From: Cellulomonas sp. S1-8
Lineage (GTDB): Bacteria > Actinomycetota > Actinomycetes > Actinomycetales > Cellulomonadaceae
Direction of reading: 5' to 3'
Assembly: GCF_026184235.1 (NCBI RefSeq)
Contig: NZ_CP110806.1
Span: forward strand, 1,240,001-1,304,000
DNA: 64,000 nucleotides
Every line of letters begins with the position of its first letter. The stretch's first letter is position 1. The notes under the pieces are model-generated. The model did no database searches and had not been told where the DNA came from. It was given only the letters and a program-made list of their open reading frames with translations. The position numbers and the translations under genes were made by a program. This document shows positions 1 through 8,900 of this stretch, piece by piece.

Positions 1-2
1 TC

Positions 3-503
3 AACGGCGAGCACCGCGACGCCTGGGGCGGCGGGTTGTCGCAGGTGTCGACGACGACGTACAACGCGGGCTACTTCGCCGGTTTCGAGGACGTCGAGCA
101 CACCCCGCACAGCGAGTGGTTCCAGCGGTACCCCGAGGGGCGCGAGGCCACGATCTTCACCGGCGTCATCGACATGAAGTGGAAGAACAACACGCCGTAC
201 GGTGCGCTCGTCCAGGGCTTCGTCGCCGACGGGCGCGCACACGTGCGCATCTGGAGCACCAAGCACTTCACGGTCGAGACCGAGAAGAGCGGGCGCTCCG
301 GGGTGGTGTCCCCGACGACCGTCTACTCGCAGTCCGCGACGTGCGAGCCGCAGAGCGCGGGCAACCCGGGCTTCACGGTCACCAACACGCGGCGCGTCCT
401 GCTCGCCGGTGAGGTCGTCGACACCGAGTCGCACACGTGGAAGTACAAGGCGCAGAACCGGGTCGTCTGCGGGACGGCACCCGAGGCGCCGCCGGCGCCC
501 TGA
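3..503 (+). CDS. VanW family protein, 3' end only
   Basis: The visible 166 codons are the C-terminal part of a gene that starts before the window. The reading frame is open from the first bases, so the TTG at 36 is an internal leucine codon. The protein shows the VanW core: GGGLSQVSTTTYNAGYFAG, then an HTPHSEWFQRYPEGREAT stretch, then a KWKNNTPYGALVQG strand. The usual family motif has Val-Cys where this copy has Leu-Ser (GGGLSQ). VanW domains occur in secreted or membrane-anchored actinobacterial proteins, often with peptidoglycan-binding or G5 modules; the biochemical role is not established. The end is short and proline-rich (EAPPAP). The next gene converges 2 bp away. Family assignment is firm; the N-terminal architecture cannot be seen. 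Confidence 0.85.
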   Translation, partial: NGEHRDAWGGGLSQVSTTTYNAGYFAGFEDVEHTPHSEWFQRYPEGREATIFTGVIDMKWKNNTPYGALVQGFVADGRAHVRIWSTKHFTVETEKSGRSGVVSPTTVYSQSATCEPQSAGNPGFTVTNTRRVLLAGEVVDTESHTWKYKAQNRVVCGTAPEAPPAP

Positions 504-505
504 CG

Positions 506-784
506 TCAGGACGCCGCGTCGCCCCGGGGTGCGCGGCGCACCGGGGCGGGCGGCACGACCTTCGCGCGCACGACGTCGCCCGCGGGGACGTGCACGTCCC
601 CGCGGCGCGTCCGCACGGTCAGGCCGTCGTCGTCGACGGCGACGACGTCGCCGAGCACGTCGGTGAACTGCGGCTCGCCGCCGTGCAGCGTCCCGGCGAC
701 CTCGCCGGGCTGCAGGTCGTCGCGGCGGCGGCGCACGACGACGCGCGTACCCGGGGCCCACGACCGCCATGTGGCGGTACTCAC
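506..784 (-). CDS. Small SH3-like barrel protein resembling the N-terminal domain of Rv0428c-type acetyltransferases
   Basis: A 92-residue protein with a GTG start behind a GGCGGGA ribosome-binding sequence. It contains [12 protein letters not shown] near the N-terminus, a long variable loop, then [27 protein letters not shown]. This strand pattern matches the SH3-like barrel that precedes a GNAT domain in the actinobacterial cg3035/Rv0428c family. No acetyltransferase domain follows, and the gene ends after 92 codons. It is divergent from fdxA, with 92 bp between the start codons. The fold is inferred by pattern only. A free-standing version could be a truncated relic or an independent small binding protein. 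Function unknown. Confidence 0.6.
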   Translation of the reverse strand: MSTATWRSWAPGTRVVVRRRRDDLQPGEVAGTLHGGEPQFTDVLGDVVAVDDDGLTVRTRRGDVHVPAGDVVRAKVVPPAPVRRAPRGDAAS

Positions 785-876
785 GTACGTCCCGCCGTGT
801 CGGTGGTTGGACGCCGGGTCGTGGCTGCTCGCACGTGGGGGATACTAGGGCGACCGCTGCACCGTGTGGAGGACCT

Positions 877-1203
877 GTGACGTATGTGATCGCCGAACCC
901 TGCGTGGACGTCAAGGACAAGGCGTGCATCGAGGAGTGTCCGGTCGACTGCATCTACGAGGGCAAGCGCTCCCTGTACATCCACCCCGACGAGTGCGTGG
1001 ACTGCGGTGCCTGTGAGCCGGTCTGCCCCGTCGAGGCGATCTACTACGAGGACGACGTCCCGGAGCAGTGGGCCCCGTACTACGAGGCGAACGTGCACTT
1101 CTTCGACGAGGTCGGCTCGCCCGGCGGCGCCGCGAAGATGGGCATGATCGAGCACGACCACCCGATCATCGCCGTGCTTCCGCTGCGCATCCACGGCGAG
1201 TGA
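877..1203 (+). CDS. fdxA: 7Fe ferredoxin (3Fe-4S / 4Fe-4S)
   Basis: A 108-residue soluble electron carrier. The cysteine pattern is that of bacterial seven-iron ferredoxins: C9, C17, C21 and C25 in the first half, then [13 protein letters not shown] in the second. The early cysteines plus the last cysteine of the second motif hold the two clusters. The GTG at 877 was chosen because GGAGGA lies at 868-873 and because the family begins TYVI(A/T)EPC. A GATACT hexamer at 841-846 could be the -10 element, giving a leader of about 24 nt. dapC follows 28 bp downstream on the same strand, so the two are probably co-transcribed; fdxA next to a dapC-type aminotransferase is a recurrent actinobacterial arrangement. 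Confidence 0.95.
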   Translation: MTYVIAEPCVDVKDKACIEECPVDCIYEGKRSLYIHPDECVDCGACEPVCPVEAIYYEDDVPEQWAPYYEANVHFFDEVGSPGGAAKMGMIEHDHPIIAVLPLRIHGE

Positions 1204-1231
1204 CGCCCCGGCGCCGCACGACGGGGGACGC

Positions 1232-2380
1232 GTGGGCCTGCTGACCGGCGCGCTGCCGGACTTCCCGTGGGACTCCCTCGGGCCGGCGGCGGAGCGTGCC
1301 CGCGCGTACCCCGGCGGCATGGTCGACCTGTCGGTCGGCACTCCCGTGGACCCGACGCCCGCGCTGGTGCGCGAGGCGCTGGCGGCCGCGTCCGACGCGC
1401 ACGGCTACCCCACGACGCACGGCACGCGCGCGCTGCGCGAGGCCGTCGTGGCGTGGTTCGCGCGCCGTCGCGGCGTGCCGGGGCTCGACCCGGACGCGGT
1501 GCTGCCGACGGTCGGCTCGAAGGAGCTGGTCGCGTTCCTGCCGTCGCTGCTGGGCCTGGGCGCCGGCGACGTCGTGCTGCACCCGGCGACCGCGTACCCG
1601 ACCTACGACGTCGGGGCGCGGCTCGCCGGTGCGCGCCCGCTGCCCACGGACGACCCCGCGACGCTGCTGGCCGCGCGGGACGACGTACGGCTGGTGTGGC
1701 TGAACTCGCCCGGCAACCCCGACGGCTCGGTGCTGGGCGTCGACGAGCTGCGGGACGTCGTGCAGGCCGCCCGTGCGGCGGCGGCGCGCACGGGTCGACC
1801 CGTGGTCGTCGCCTCCGACGAGTGCTACGCCGAGCTCGCGTGGGACGAGCCCTGGGTCGGCCAGGGCGTGCCGAGCGTGCTGGACCCCCGCGTGACCGGC
1901 GGCGACCTCACCGGGCTGCTGGCGGTGTACTCGTTGTCGAAGCAGTCGAACCTGGCGGGGTACCGCGCGGCGTTCGTCGCCGGCGACCCCGCGCTGGTCG
2001 CGGGTCTGCTCGAGACGCGCAAGCACGCGGGCATGATCGTGCCCGCGCCGGTGCAGGCGGCGATGACGGCGGCGCTGCACGACGACGCGCACGTGGCCGA
2101 GCAGCGTGAGCGCTACCGGCGGCGACGGGTCGCGCTGCGCACCGGCCTGGAGGCGGCCGGCTACGTGGTCGACGGGTCGCACGCCGGGCTGTACCTGTGG
2201 GTCCGGCCCGACGGGGGTCCGCAGGACGCGTGGGCGACGGTGCACGACCTCGCGGGCCTGGGGCTGCTGGTGGCGCCCGGCGCCTTCTACGGTGCGGCGG
2301 CGGCCGGGCACGTCCGGGTGGCGCTGACGGCCACGGACGAGGACGTCGTCGAGGCCGCGGCGCGCCTGTCCGGCGCGTAG
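1232..2380 (+). CDS. dapC: Succinyldiaminopimelate transaminase
   Basis: A 382-residue fold-type I PLP aminotransferase. It matches the actinobacterial DapC group, which converts N-succinyl-2-amino-6-ketopimelate to N-succinyl-LL-diaminopimelate in lysine and peptidoglycan precursor synthesis. Visible marks are the N-terminal LPDFPWDSL, the PTTHGT substrate-loop region, NSPGNPDGSV, DECYAELAW, and the PLP-lysine motif SLSKQSNLAGYR. The GTG start lies behind GGGGGA. The gene follows fdxA closely, and dapD and dapE lie 3-5 kb downstream, which supports the lysine assignment over a general aminotransferase. A hairpin at 2382-2405 probably ends the fdxA-dapC transcript. Confidence 0.92.
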   Translation: MGLLTGALPDFPWDSLGPAAERARAYPGGMVDLSVGTPVDPTPALVREALAAASDAHGYPTTHGTRALREAVVAWFARRRGVPGLDPDAVLPTVGSKELVAFLPSLLGLGAGDVVLHPATAYPTYDVGARLAGARPLPTDDPATLLAARDDVRLVWLNSPGNPDGSVLGVDELRDVVQAARAAAARTGRPVVVASDECYAELAWDEPWVGQGVPSVLDPRVTGGDLTGLLAVYSLSKQSNLAGYRAAFVAGDPALVAGLLETRKHAGMIVPAPVQAAMTAALHDDAHVAEQRERYRRRRVALRTGLEAAGYVVDGSHAGLYLWVRPDGGPQDAWATVHDLAGLGLLVAPGAFYGAAAAGHVRVALTATDEDVVEAAARLSGA

Positions 2381-2381
2381 G

Positions 2382-2405
2382 GGCGGGGCATGGGCTGCCC
2401 CGTCC
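2382..2405 (+). terminator. Hairpin terminator after dapC
   Basis: Two bases after the dapC stop an inverted repeat, GGCGGGGCA / TGCCCCGTC with one G-U pair and a 5-nt loop, forms a GC-rich stem. There is no U tract, as is common for actinobacterial terminators. Confidence 0.55.
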
Positions 2406-2438
2406 GCGTCGCCACCGGCGTACATTGGCGACATCCTC

Positions 2439-2454
2439 TGTGAGGAACCTCACA
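2439..2454 (+). promoter_or_regulatory. CRP/GlxR-like operator upstream of gltA
   Basis: TGTGAGGAACCTCACA is a perfect 16-bp palindrome with exact TGTGA-N6-TCACA half-sites, the consensus of CRP/GlxR-type cAMP-responsive regulators. It is centred about 67 bp upstream of the predicted gltA transcription start, a position typical for an activator. Binding is inferred, not shown. Confidence 0.6.
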
Positions 2455-2478
2455 TCCAGGCCAAGGGTCCGTCGCGCG

Positions 2479-2507
2479 TTGGTCAAGACCGGTGTACCGC
2501 GTATACC
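2479..2507 (+). promoter_or_regulatory. Predicted gltA promoter
   Basis: TTGGTC (2479-2484) and TATACC (2502-2507) are separated by exactly 17 bp. The start would be near 2514, giving a leader of about 105 nt. The -10 region also lies in an imperfect inverted repeat, GGTGTAC-cgc-GTATACC. The interval between dapC and gltA (2381-2618) thus holds a terminator, a CRP-like site and a promoter. Confidence 0.55.
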
Positions 2508-2618
2508 GTCACTGCGGGCCGACGGCGGTCAGCACCCGGGCGTCGGCCACCCACCGGCCCGCTCGGCGAATCGCCGGGGCCGGCTGGACCCCGCTCGTCG
2601 GCGCAGGAAGGAACACCT

Positions 2619-3929
<1,311 letters not shown>

Positions 3930-3977
3930 CCCACCTGTTCGGGGCTGGATCGTCCTCTCGCGGGTGGCACGGGAGGG

Positions 3978-4877
3978 TCAGCCGGCGACGGTGAGGCGGA
4001 CCTGACCGGCGGGCAGGGGCGGCGCGCCCGTGGGCTGCCAGGTCGGCTCGGCGCGCGTCCACGTCGAGTCGCCGACCGTCACGGCGTCCAGGCCGACGTC
4101 GGCGGCGACGGCCACGGCCCACTGGGCGAGGGACCAGCCCGCGCGCGCCGCGTCGTCGATCGGCAGCGCCGTGCCGGGCAGGTCGACGGTCGCCGGGGTG
4201 CCGGCGTCGGCGTCGGCGGGCGCGACCGTCGGCGCGACGTCGCCGAGGTCGCGGGCCACGCGGGCGAGCACCGGCTCGGTGCCCGCAGGTGCGTCGACGG
4301 GGTGCAGGGTGCACGACAGCGCCGCGGGCGAGAAGCCGGTGAGGGCCGACGCCCAGGCGCGTGCGCGCACCTCGTGCTGGGCGTACGCGTCGGGGAAGCC
4401 GCTGCGCTGGACGGCCTGCGCGGCCTCGGTGACCGCCATGTCCTGGTAGCCGTCGACCTGCTCGAGCCCCTCGAAGAACTTCGTCGTCGAGTACACGGGG
4501 TCCATGATCTGCTCGACCGTGCCCCAGCCCTGCGACGGCCGCTGCTGGTACAGGCCGACGGAGTCGCGGTCGCCGTAGTCGATGTTCTCCAGGCGGGACT
4601 CCTGCAGCGCGGTCGCGATGCCGATGGTGACGGCCCGCGCGGGCAGCCCGCGGCGCGTCGCGACGGCTGCCGCGAGGGCCGCGTGCTGCGCCTGGTCGGG
4701 GCTCAGGCTCCAGTCGGTGCCGTCGAGGTGCGCGACGCAGCGCTCGGCGACGGGTCCGGGGGACCCCGTGCGGTTCAGCAGCGCGACGACGGCGCCCACC
4801 GCGACCGCCGCCAGGACGAGCACGAGGCCGACGGTGACCAGCACCGGTAGGCAGCCCCGCCGCCGTTCGGCTGCCAC
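3978..4877 (-). CDS. Membrane-anchored lysozyme/transglycosylase-like protein
   Basis: A 299-residue protein with a basic N-terminus, one membrane segment (about residues 10-32, LPVLVTVGLVLVLAAVAVGA) and an extracytoplasmic region. The core motif ATALQESRLENIDYG followed by DSVGLYQQRPSQGWGT is typical of actinobacterial lysozyme-fold proteins, with the glutamate of LQES as the likely catalytic acid. Substrate is presumably peptidoglycan; activity is inferred. The GTG at 4877 was chosen because it lies 4 nt after the dapD stop codon and directly precedes a normal signal-anchor; an upstream extension would overlap dapD in another frame. Co-transcription with dapD pairs a wall hydrolase with wall precursor synthesis. 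Confidence 0.75.
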   Translation of the reverse strand: MAAERRRGCLPVLVTVGLVLVLAAVAVGAVVALLNRTGSPGPVAERCVAHLDGTDWSLSPDQAQHAALAAAVATRRGLPARAVTIGIATALQESRLENIDYGDRDSVGLYQQRPSQGWGTVEQIMDPVYSTTKFFEGLEQVDGYQDMAVTEAAQAVQRSGFPDAYAQHEVRARAWASALTGFSPAALSCTLHPVDAPAGTEPVLARVARDLGDVAPTVAPADADAGTPATVDLPGTALPIDDAARAGWSLAQWAVAVAADVGLDAVTVGDSTWTRAEPTWQPTGAPPLPAGQVRLTVAG

Positions 4878-4881
4878 GACG

Positions 4882-5877
4882 TCAGTTCGCGTGCAGCGCG
4901 GAGTTGAGCTGCACCCCGGCGCCGGAACGCGCGACCGCCTCGACCTCGCCCGTGCGCGAGTTGCGGCGGAACAGCACGTTGTCCGCACCAGCCAGCGCGC
5001 GGGCCTTGACGACGCGCGCGTCGCCCTCGTCGACGGCGCCCGGCACGTCGAACCCGACGAGCCGCACCTTGGTCCCGGCGGTCACGTACAGGCCCGCCTC
5101 GACCACGCAGTCGTCGCCGAGGGGGATCCCGAGCCCGGAGTTCGCCCCGAGCAGCGAGCGCCGGCCGATGGACACGACCTCACGTCCGCCGCCGGACAGG
5201 GTCCCCATGATCGACGCCCCGCCACCGACGTCCGACCCGTCGCCGACGACGACGCCCGCGGAGATCCGTCCTTCGACCATCGACGTGCCCAGCGTCCCGG
5301 CGTTGAAGTTGACGAAGCCCTCGTGCATGACGGTCGTGCCCGGTGCCAGGTGGGCGCCGAGGCGCACGCGGTCCGCGTCGGCGATGCGCACGCCCGACGG
5401 CAGCGCGTAGTCGACCATCCGCGGGAACTTGTCGACGCCGTACACGGTGACCGGCGTGCCCGTCGCCGCGCGCAGCCGCAGGCGCGTCGCCTCGAAGTCC
5501 TCGACCGCGCACGGGCCGCGGTCCGTCCACACGACGTTGGGCAGCACCGCGAAGACGCCGTCGAGGTTCTGCCCGTGCGGTGCGACGAGCCGGTGCGAGA
5601 GCAGGTGCAGCCGCAGGTAGGCGTCGGCGGTGCCGGCGGGCGGGGAGTCGAGCTCGACGACGGTCGCGACGAGCACCACGCGCACGCCGCGGGCCGCGTC
5701 CGTGCGCTCGCAGGAGGCCAGGTCAGCGGGGGCGTTCCGCCGGACGGACGCGTCGTCGTCGACGTCGAGCGTCACGGGCGGTGCGCCGAGGGCGGGCGTC
5801 GGGTACCAGACGTCGAGCGTCGTGCCGGCGTCGGTGACGGTGGCCAGGCCGAGGCCCCAGGCCGTGCGGTCGGTCAT
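4882..5877 (-). CDS. dapD: Tetrahydrodipicolinate N-succinyltransferase
   Basis: A 331-residue actinobacterial-type DapD, which succinylates tetrahydrodipicolinate in the succinylase branch of lysine/DAP synthesis. After an N-terminal alpha/beta domain ([20 protein letters not shown]) comes a left-handed beta-helix. Its signature stretches include [47 protein letters not shown] and [16 protein letters not shown]. The ATG at 5877 is exactly 7 nt downstream of TAGGCT, so the message is probably leaderless. It is divergent from dapE with only 40 bp between starts. The downstream hydrolase-like gene begins 4 nt after the stop. Confidence 0.95.
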   Translation of the reverse strand: MTDRTAWGLGLATVTDAGTTLDVWYPTPALGAPPVTLDVDDDASVRRNAPADLASCERTDAARGVRVVLVATVVELDSPPAGTADAYLRLHLLSHRLVAPHGQNLDGVFAVLPNVVWTDRGPCAVEDFEATRLRLRAATGTPVTVYGVDKFPRMVDYALPSGVRIADADRVRLGAHLAPGTTVMHEGFVNFNAGTLGTSMVEGRISAGVVVGDGSDVGGGASIMGTLSGGGREVVSIGRRSLLGANSGLGIPLGDDCVVEAGLYVTAGTKVRLVGFDVPGAVDEGDARVVKARALAGADNVLFRRNSRTGEVEAVARSGAGVQLNSALHAN

Positions 5878-5884
5878 GCGGACA

Positions 5885-5890
5885 AGCCTA
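5885..5890 (-). promoter_or_regulatory. -10 element of dapD (leaderless)
   Basis: On the minus strand TAGGCT ends 7 nt before the dapD ATG at 5877, so transcription should start at or next to the start codon. It sits back-to-back with the dapE -10 element at 5905-5910. Confidence 0.6.
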
Positions 5891-5904
5891 CGGTGCGCCG
5901 AGCG

Positions 5905-5910
5905 TAGGGT
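5905..5910 (+). promoter_or_regulatory. -10 element of dapE (leaderless)
   Basis: TAGGGT ends 7 nt before the dapE GTG at 5918. The two divergent leaderless promoters of dapD and dapE share a 40-bp interval, so a single regulator bound there could affect both genes. Confidence 0.6.
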
Positions 5911-5917
5911 CGGTGAC

Positions 5918-7033
5918 GTGCCTGCCGACGCCCTCCTGGACCTGTCCGCCGACGTCGTGACGCTGACGCGCCGGGTGTGCGACGTCGCGTCCGTCAGCGG
6001 TGACGAGACGCTGCTCGCCGACGCGGTCGAGGCCGCGCTGCGCGCGCACCCGCACCTCGAGGTGCTGCGCGACGGGGACACCGTCGTCGCGCGCACGCAC
6101 CTGGGACGGGCGCGCCGGGTCGTGGTGGCCGGGCACCTCGACACCGTCCCGATCGCCGACAACCTGCCCACGCGCCTCGAGGACGACGTGCTGTGGGGCC
6201 GGGGGACCGTCGACATGAAGGGCGGGGTCGCCGTCGCGCTGTCGCTCGCGGCGGCCCTGACCGCGCCGGTGCACGACGTGACGTGGGTGTTCTACGACCA
6301 CGAGGAGGTCGCCGCCGACCTCAGCGGCCTGGGCCGCGTCGTCGAGCACCACCCGGACTGGCTCGCCGGCGACTTCGCGGTCCTGGGGGAGCCGAGCAAC
6401 GGCGGCATCGAGGGCGGCTGCAACGGCACGCTGCGTGCCGAGGTGCGCCTGACCGGCGTCGCCGCGCACTCGGCGCGCGCGTGGGTCGGCGTCAACGCGG
6501 TGCACGCCGCGGGCGAGGTGCTGCGCCGTCTGGCGGCGTACGAGCCGGCGACCGTCGAGGTCGACGGCCTGGCCTACCGCGAGAGCCTCAACGCCGTGCT
6601 CGTCTCCGGTGGCGTCGCGGCCAACGTCATCCCCGACGCGTGCGTCGTGACGGTCAACTACCGCTTCGCGCCGTCCCGCACCGTCGACGAGGCGTTCGCG
6701 CACGTGCGCGACCTGCTCGCCGGGTACGACGTCGTCCTCACCGACGCCGCGGCCGGCGCGCGCCCCGGCCTCGACGCACCCGCCGCGCAGGACTTCGCCG
6801 CCGCGGTCCTGGCGGTCACGGGCGGGCGTCCGGCACCGAAGTACGGCTGGACCGACGTCGCGCGGTTCAGTGCGCTCGGCGTCCCGGCCGTGAACTTCGG
6901 CCCCGGTGACCCGCTGCTCGCGCACAAGGACGACGAGCGGGTGCCGGTCGCGCAGATCGAGCTGTGCCACCGCGCGCTGCGCGCCTGGCTGACGGGCGAG
7001 CAGCCGCGGGACCTGCCGCTCGGCACCGCCTGA
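5918..7033 (+). CDS. dapE: Succinyl-diaminopimelate desuccinylase
   Basis: A 371-residue M20-family di-zinc amidase that removes succinate from N-succinyl-LL-DAP. Visible are [12 protein letters not shown] (first metal histidine), [11 protein letters not shown] (bridging aspartate), [14 protein letters not shown] (catalytic glutamate pair) and [14 protein letters not shown] (last metal histidine). The lid domain carries [10 protein letters not shown]. The GTG at 5918 was chosen because of the -10 hexamer 7 nt upstream and because the family starts just before this point. It is divergent from dapD, with which it acts in the same pathway. The next gene begins 23 bp downstream with its own leaderless promoter. 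Confidence 0.94.
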   Translation: MPADALLDLSADVVTLTRRVCDVASVSGDETLLADAVEAALRAHPHLEVLRDGDTVVARTHLGRARRVVVAGHLDTVPIADNLPTRLEDDVLWGRGTVDMKGGVAVALSLAAALTAPVHDVTWVFYDHEEVAADLSGLGRVVEHHPDWLAGDFAVLGEPSNGGIEGGCNGTLRAEVRLTGVAAHSARAWVGVNAVHAAGEVLRRLAAYEPATVEVDGLAYRESLNAVLVSGGVAANVIPDACVVTVNYRFAPSRTVDEAFAHVRDLLAGYDVVLTDAAAGARPGLDAPAAQDFAAAVLAVTGGRPAPKYGWTDVARFSALGVPAVNFGPGDPLLAHKDDERVPVAQIELCHRALRAWLTGEQPRDLPLGTA

Positions 7034-7044
7034 GGTCGGCCGCA

Positions 7045-7050
7045 TAGGCT
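7045..7050 (+). promoter_or_regulatory. -10 element of the LOG-family gene
   Basis: TAGGCT ends 6 nt before the ATG at 7057, suggesting a leaderless transcript for the LOG-folP-glycosyltransferase unit. Confidence 0.55.
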
Positions 7051-7056
7051 CCTCGC

Positions 7057-7959
7057 ATGACCCCTGACGACTCGTCGGCACCGGCGCCGGAGTACCGCCG
7101 CGGTCCTGTGCTCCTGCGCCGCGACCAGATCCCCACCACCACGTCCGACCAGCGTCTGCTGTCCGGCGCCCAGGGCGCGTCGTGGCTGCACGACGACCCC
7201 TGGCGGGTCATGCGGATCCAGAGCGAGTTCGTCGAGGGCTTCGGTGCGCTCGCGGAGGTCGGGCCGGCGGTGAGCGTGTTCGGCTCGGCGCGCGTCACGC
7301 CCGACGACCCGTACTACGCGCTGGCGCAGGACGTCGCCCGCGGCCTCGTCGAGGCCGGGTACGCCGTCATGACCGGGGGCGGCCCGGGGATCATGGAGGC
7401 CGCCAACAAGGGGGCGTCCGAGGCGAACGGGCTCTCGGTCGGGCTCGGCATCGAGCTGCCGTTCGAGCAGGGCATGAACCAGTGGGTCGACCTCGGCGTC
7501 AACTTCCGGTACTTCTTCGCCCGCAAGACGATGTTCGTCAAGTACTCCGAGGGGTTCGTCGTCCTGCCCGGCGGGTTCGGGACGTTCGACGAGCTGTTCG
7601 AGGCCCTCACGCTCGTGCAGACGCACAAGGTCACCGGCTTCCCGATCGTGCTGCTCGGGGCGGACTACTGGACGGGCCTGCTGACCTGGCTGCGCGACAC
7701 CGTGCACGCCCGGGGCATGATCGGCGCCGCCGACGTCGACCTCATGCAGGTCGCGGGCAGCGCGCAGGAGGCCGTCGACATCGTCGTGCGGCGCGGTGCC
7801 GAGCTGCGGGCGCAGGAGCAGGCCGCGGCACGCGCCACCGAGCGCGACCAGCGCGCGGCCGCCTCCGCCGGCGACCGCCGCGCCCGCGAGGAGCGCGCGG
7901 CCGGCGACGGGGCGGGCGATCCGCACGCCGACGACGCGCTCACGGACGGCGGGTGGTGA
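7057..7959 (+). CDS. LOG family protein (nucleoside monophosphate phosphoribohydrolase type)
   Basis: A 300-residue Rossmann-like protein of the LOG/TIGR00730 group, whose studied members release a base from nucleoside 5'-monophosphates (cytokinin activation in plants and some actinobacteria). It has VSVFGSARV, MTGGGPGIMEAANKG, and the nucleotide-binding PGGFGTFDEL at about residues 171-180. The C-terminal 50 residues are a charged tail rich in Ala, Arg and Asp beyond the conserved fold. It overlaps the next gene (folP-like) by 4 bp. The same gene order (dapD, dapE, LOG, folP2) is found in mycobacteria. The physiological substrate here is unknown. Confidence 0.88.
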   Translation: MTPDDSSAPAPEYRRGPVLLRRDQIPTTTSDQRLLSGAQGASWLHDDPWRVMRIQSEFVEGFGALAEVGPAVSVFGSARVTPDDPYYALAQDVARGLVEAGYAVMTGGGPGIMEAANKGASEANGLSVGLGIELPFEQGMNQWVDLGVNFRYFFARKTMFVKYSEGFVVLPGGFGTFDELFEALTLVQTHKVTGFPIVLLGADYWTGLLTWLRDTVHARGMIGAADVDLMQVAGSAQEAVDIVVRRGAELRAQEQAAARATERDQRAAASAGDRRAREERAAGDGAGDPHADDALTDGGW

Positions 7960-8900
7960 CCTCGGGGTCGCTGCCGGGCCCGTCTGTCCTGCCGGGCGTG
8001 CCCGCCGGCGCCGCGCCGCTCCGGCTGCGTGACCGCACGTTCGGACCCGACCGGCCCGTCGTCATGGCGGTCGTCAACCGCACACCCGACTCCTTCTACG
8101 CGGCCGCGCGCCACGGCGTGGACACGGTCGACGCGGCCGTCGACCGTGCGGTCGAGGAGGGCGCCGACGTGCTGGACGTCGGCGGGGTGCGCGCGGGGCG
8201 CGGCCCCGCCGTCGACGAGGCCGAGGAGATCGCGCGCGTGCTGCCCGTCGTGGAGCGCGTGCGCGCCCGCCACCCCGACCTGCTGGTGAGCGTCGACACG
8301 TGGCGCGCGGGGGTCGCGCGGGCCGTCGCCGACGCGGGCGCCGACCTGCTCAACGACACGTGGGCGGGCCACGACCCGGGGCTGGTCGAGGTGGCCGCCG
8401 AGCGCGGCCTGGGCGTCGTGTGCTCGCACACCGGGGGAGCGGCGCCGCGCAGCGACCCCTTCCGCGTGACCTACCCCGCACCCGACGGCGTGGACCCGCT
8501 CGACGGGGTCGTCGCGGACGTCGTGGCGACCCTCACCGCAGCGGCCGCGCGGGCCGTCGCGCTGGGCGTCGACCCGGCGTCGGTGCTCGTCGACGCGACC
8601 CTCGACTTCGGCAAGACGACCTGGCACTCGTTGCACCTGCTGAGAAATACCCCACAGATCGTGCAGATCGGGCACCCTGTGCTCATGGCGATCTCACGCA
8701 AGGACCTCGTCGGGGAGACCTTGGACCTGCCACCCGAGCAACGGCTCGAGGGCACGCTGGCCGCGACGGCCGTCGCGGCGTGGCTCGGCGCCCGCGTCTT
8801 CCGCGTCCACGACGTCGCAGCGACGCGACGCACGCTGGACATGGTCGCGGCGATCCGGGCCGACCGCGCCCCCGCCGTCGCCCTGCGGGGCATGCTGTGA
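7956..8900 (+). CDS. Dihydropteroate synthase homologue, FolP2 type
   Basis: A 314-residue TIM-barrel protein of the pterin-binding family. The first strand motif (VVMAVVNRTPDSFYA) fits. The loop after strand 2, which in active DHPS reads VGGESTRPG, is VGGVRAGRGP at about residue 74, and the later region reads GHPVLMAISRKDLVGETL. These are the features of the mycobacterial FolP2 group; M. tuberculosis FolP2 was reported to lack DHPS activity. I therefore do not call this a folate enzyme, and folK, folB and folE are absent nearby. GTG overlaps the LOG stop by 4 bp, so translation is coupled. The next gene again overlaps by 4 bp. Confidence 0.8.
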   Translation: MTSGSLPGPSVLPGVPAGAAPLRLRDRTFGPDRPVVMAVVNRTPDSFYAAARHGVDTVDAAVDRAVEEGADVLDVGGVRAGRGPAVDEAEEIARVLPVVERVRARHPDLLVSVDTWRAGVARAVADAGADLLNDTWAGHDPGLVEVAAERGLGVVCSHTGGAAPRSDPFRVTYPAPDGVDPLDGVVADVVATLTAAAARAVALGVDPASVLVDATLDFGKTTWHSLHLLRNTPQIVQIGHPVLMAISRKDLVGETLDLPPEQRLEGTLAATAVAAWLGARVFRVHDVAATRRTLDMVAAIRADRAPAVALRGML

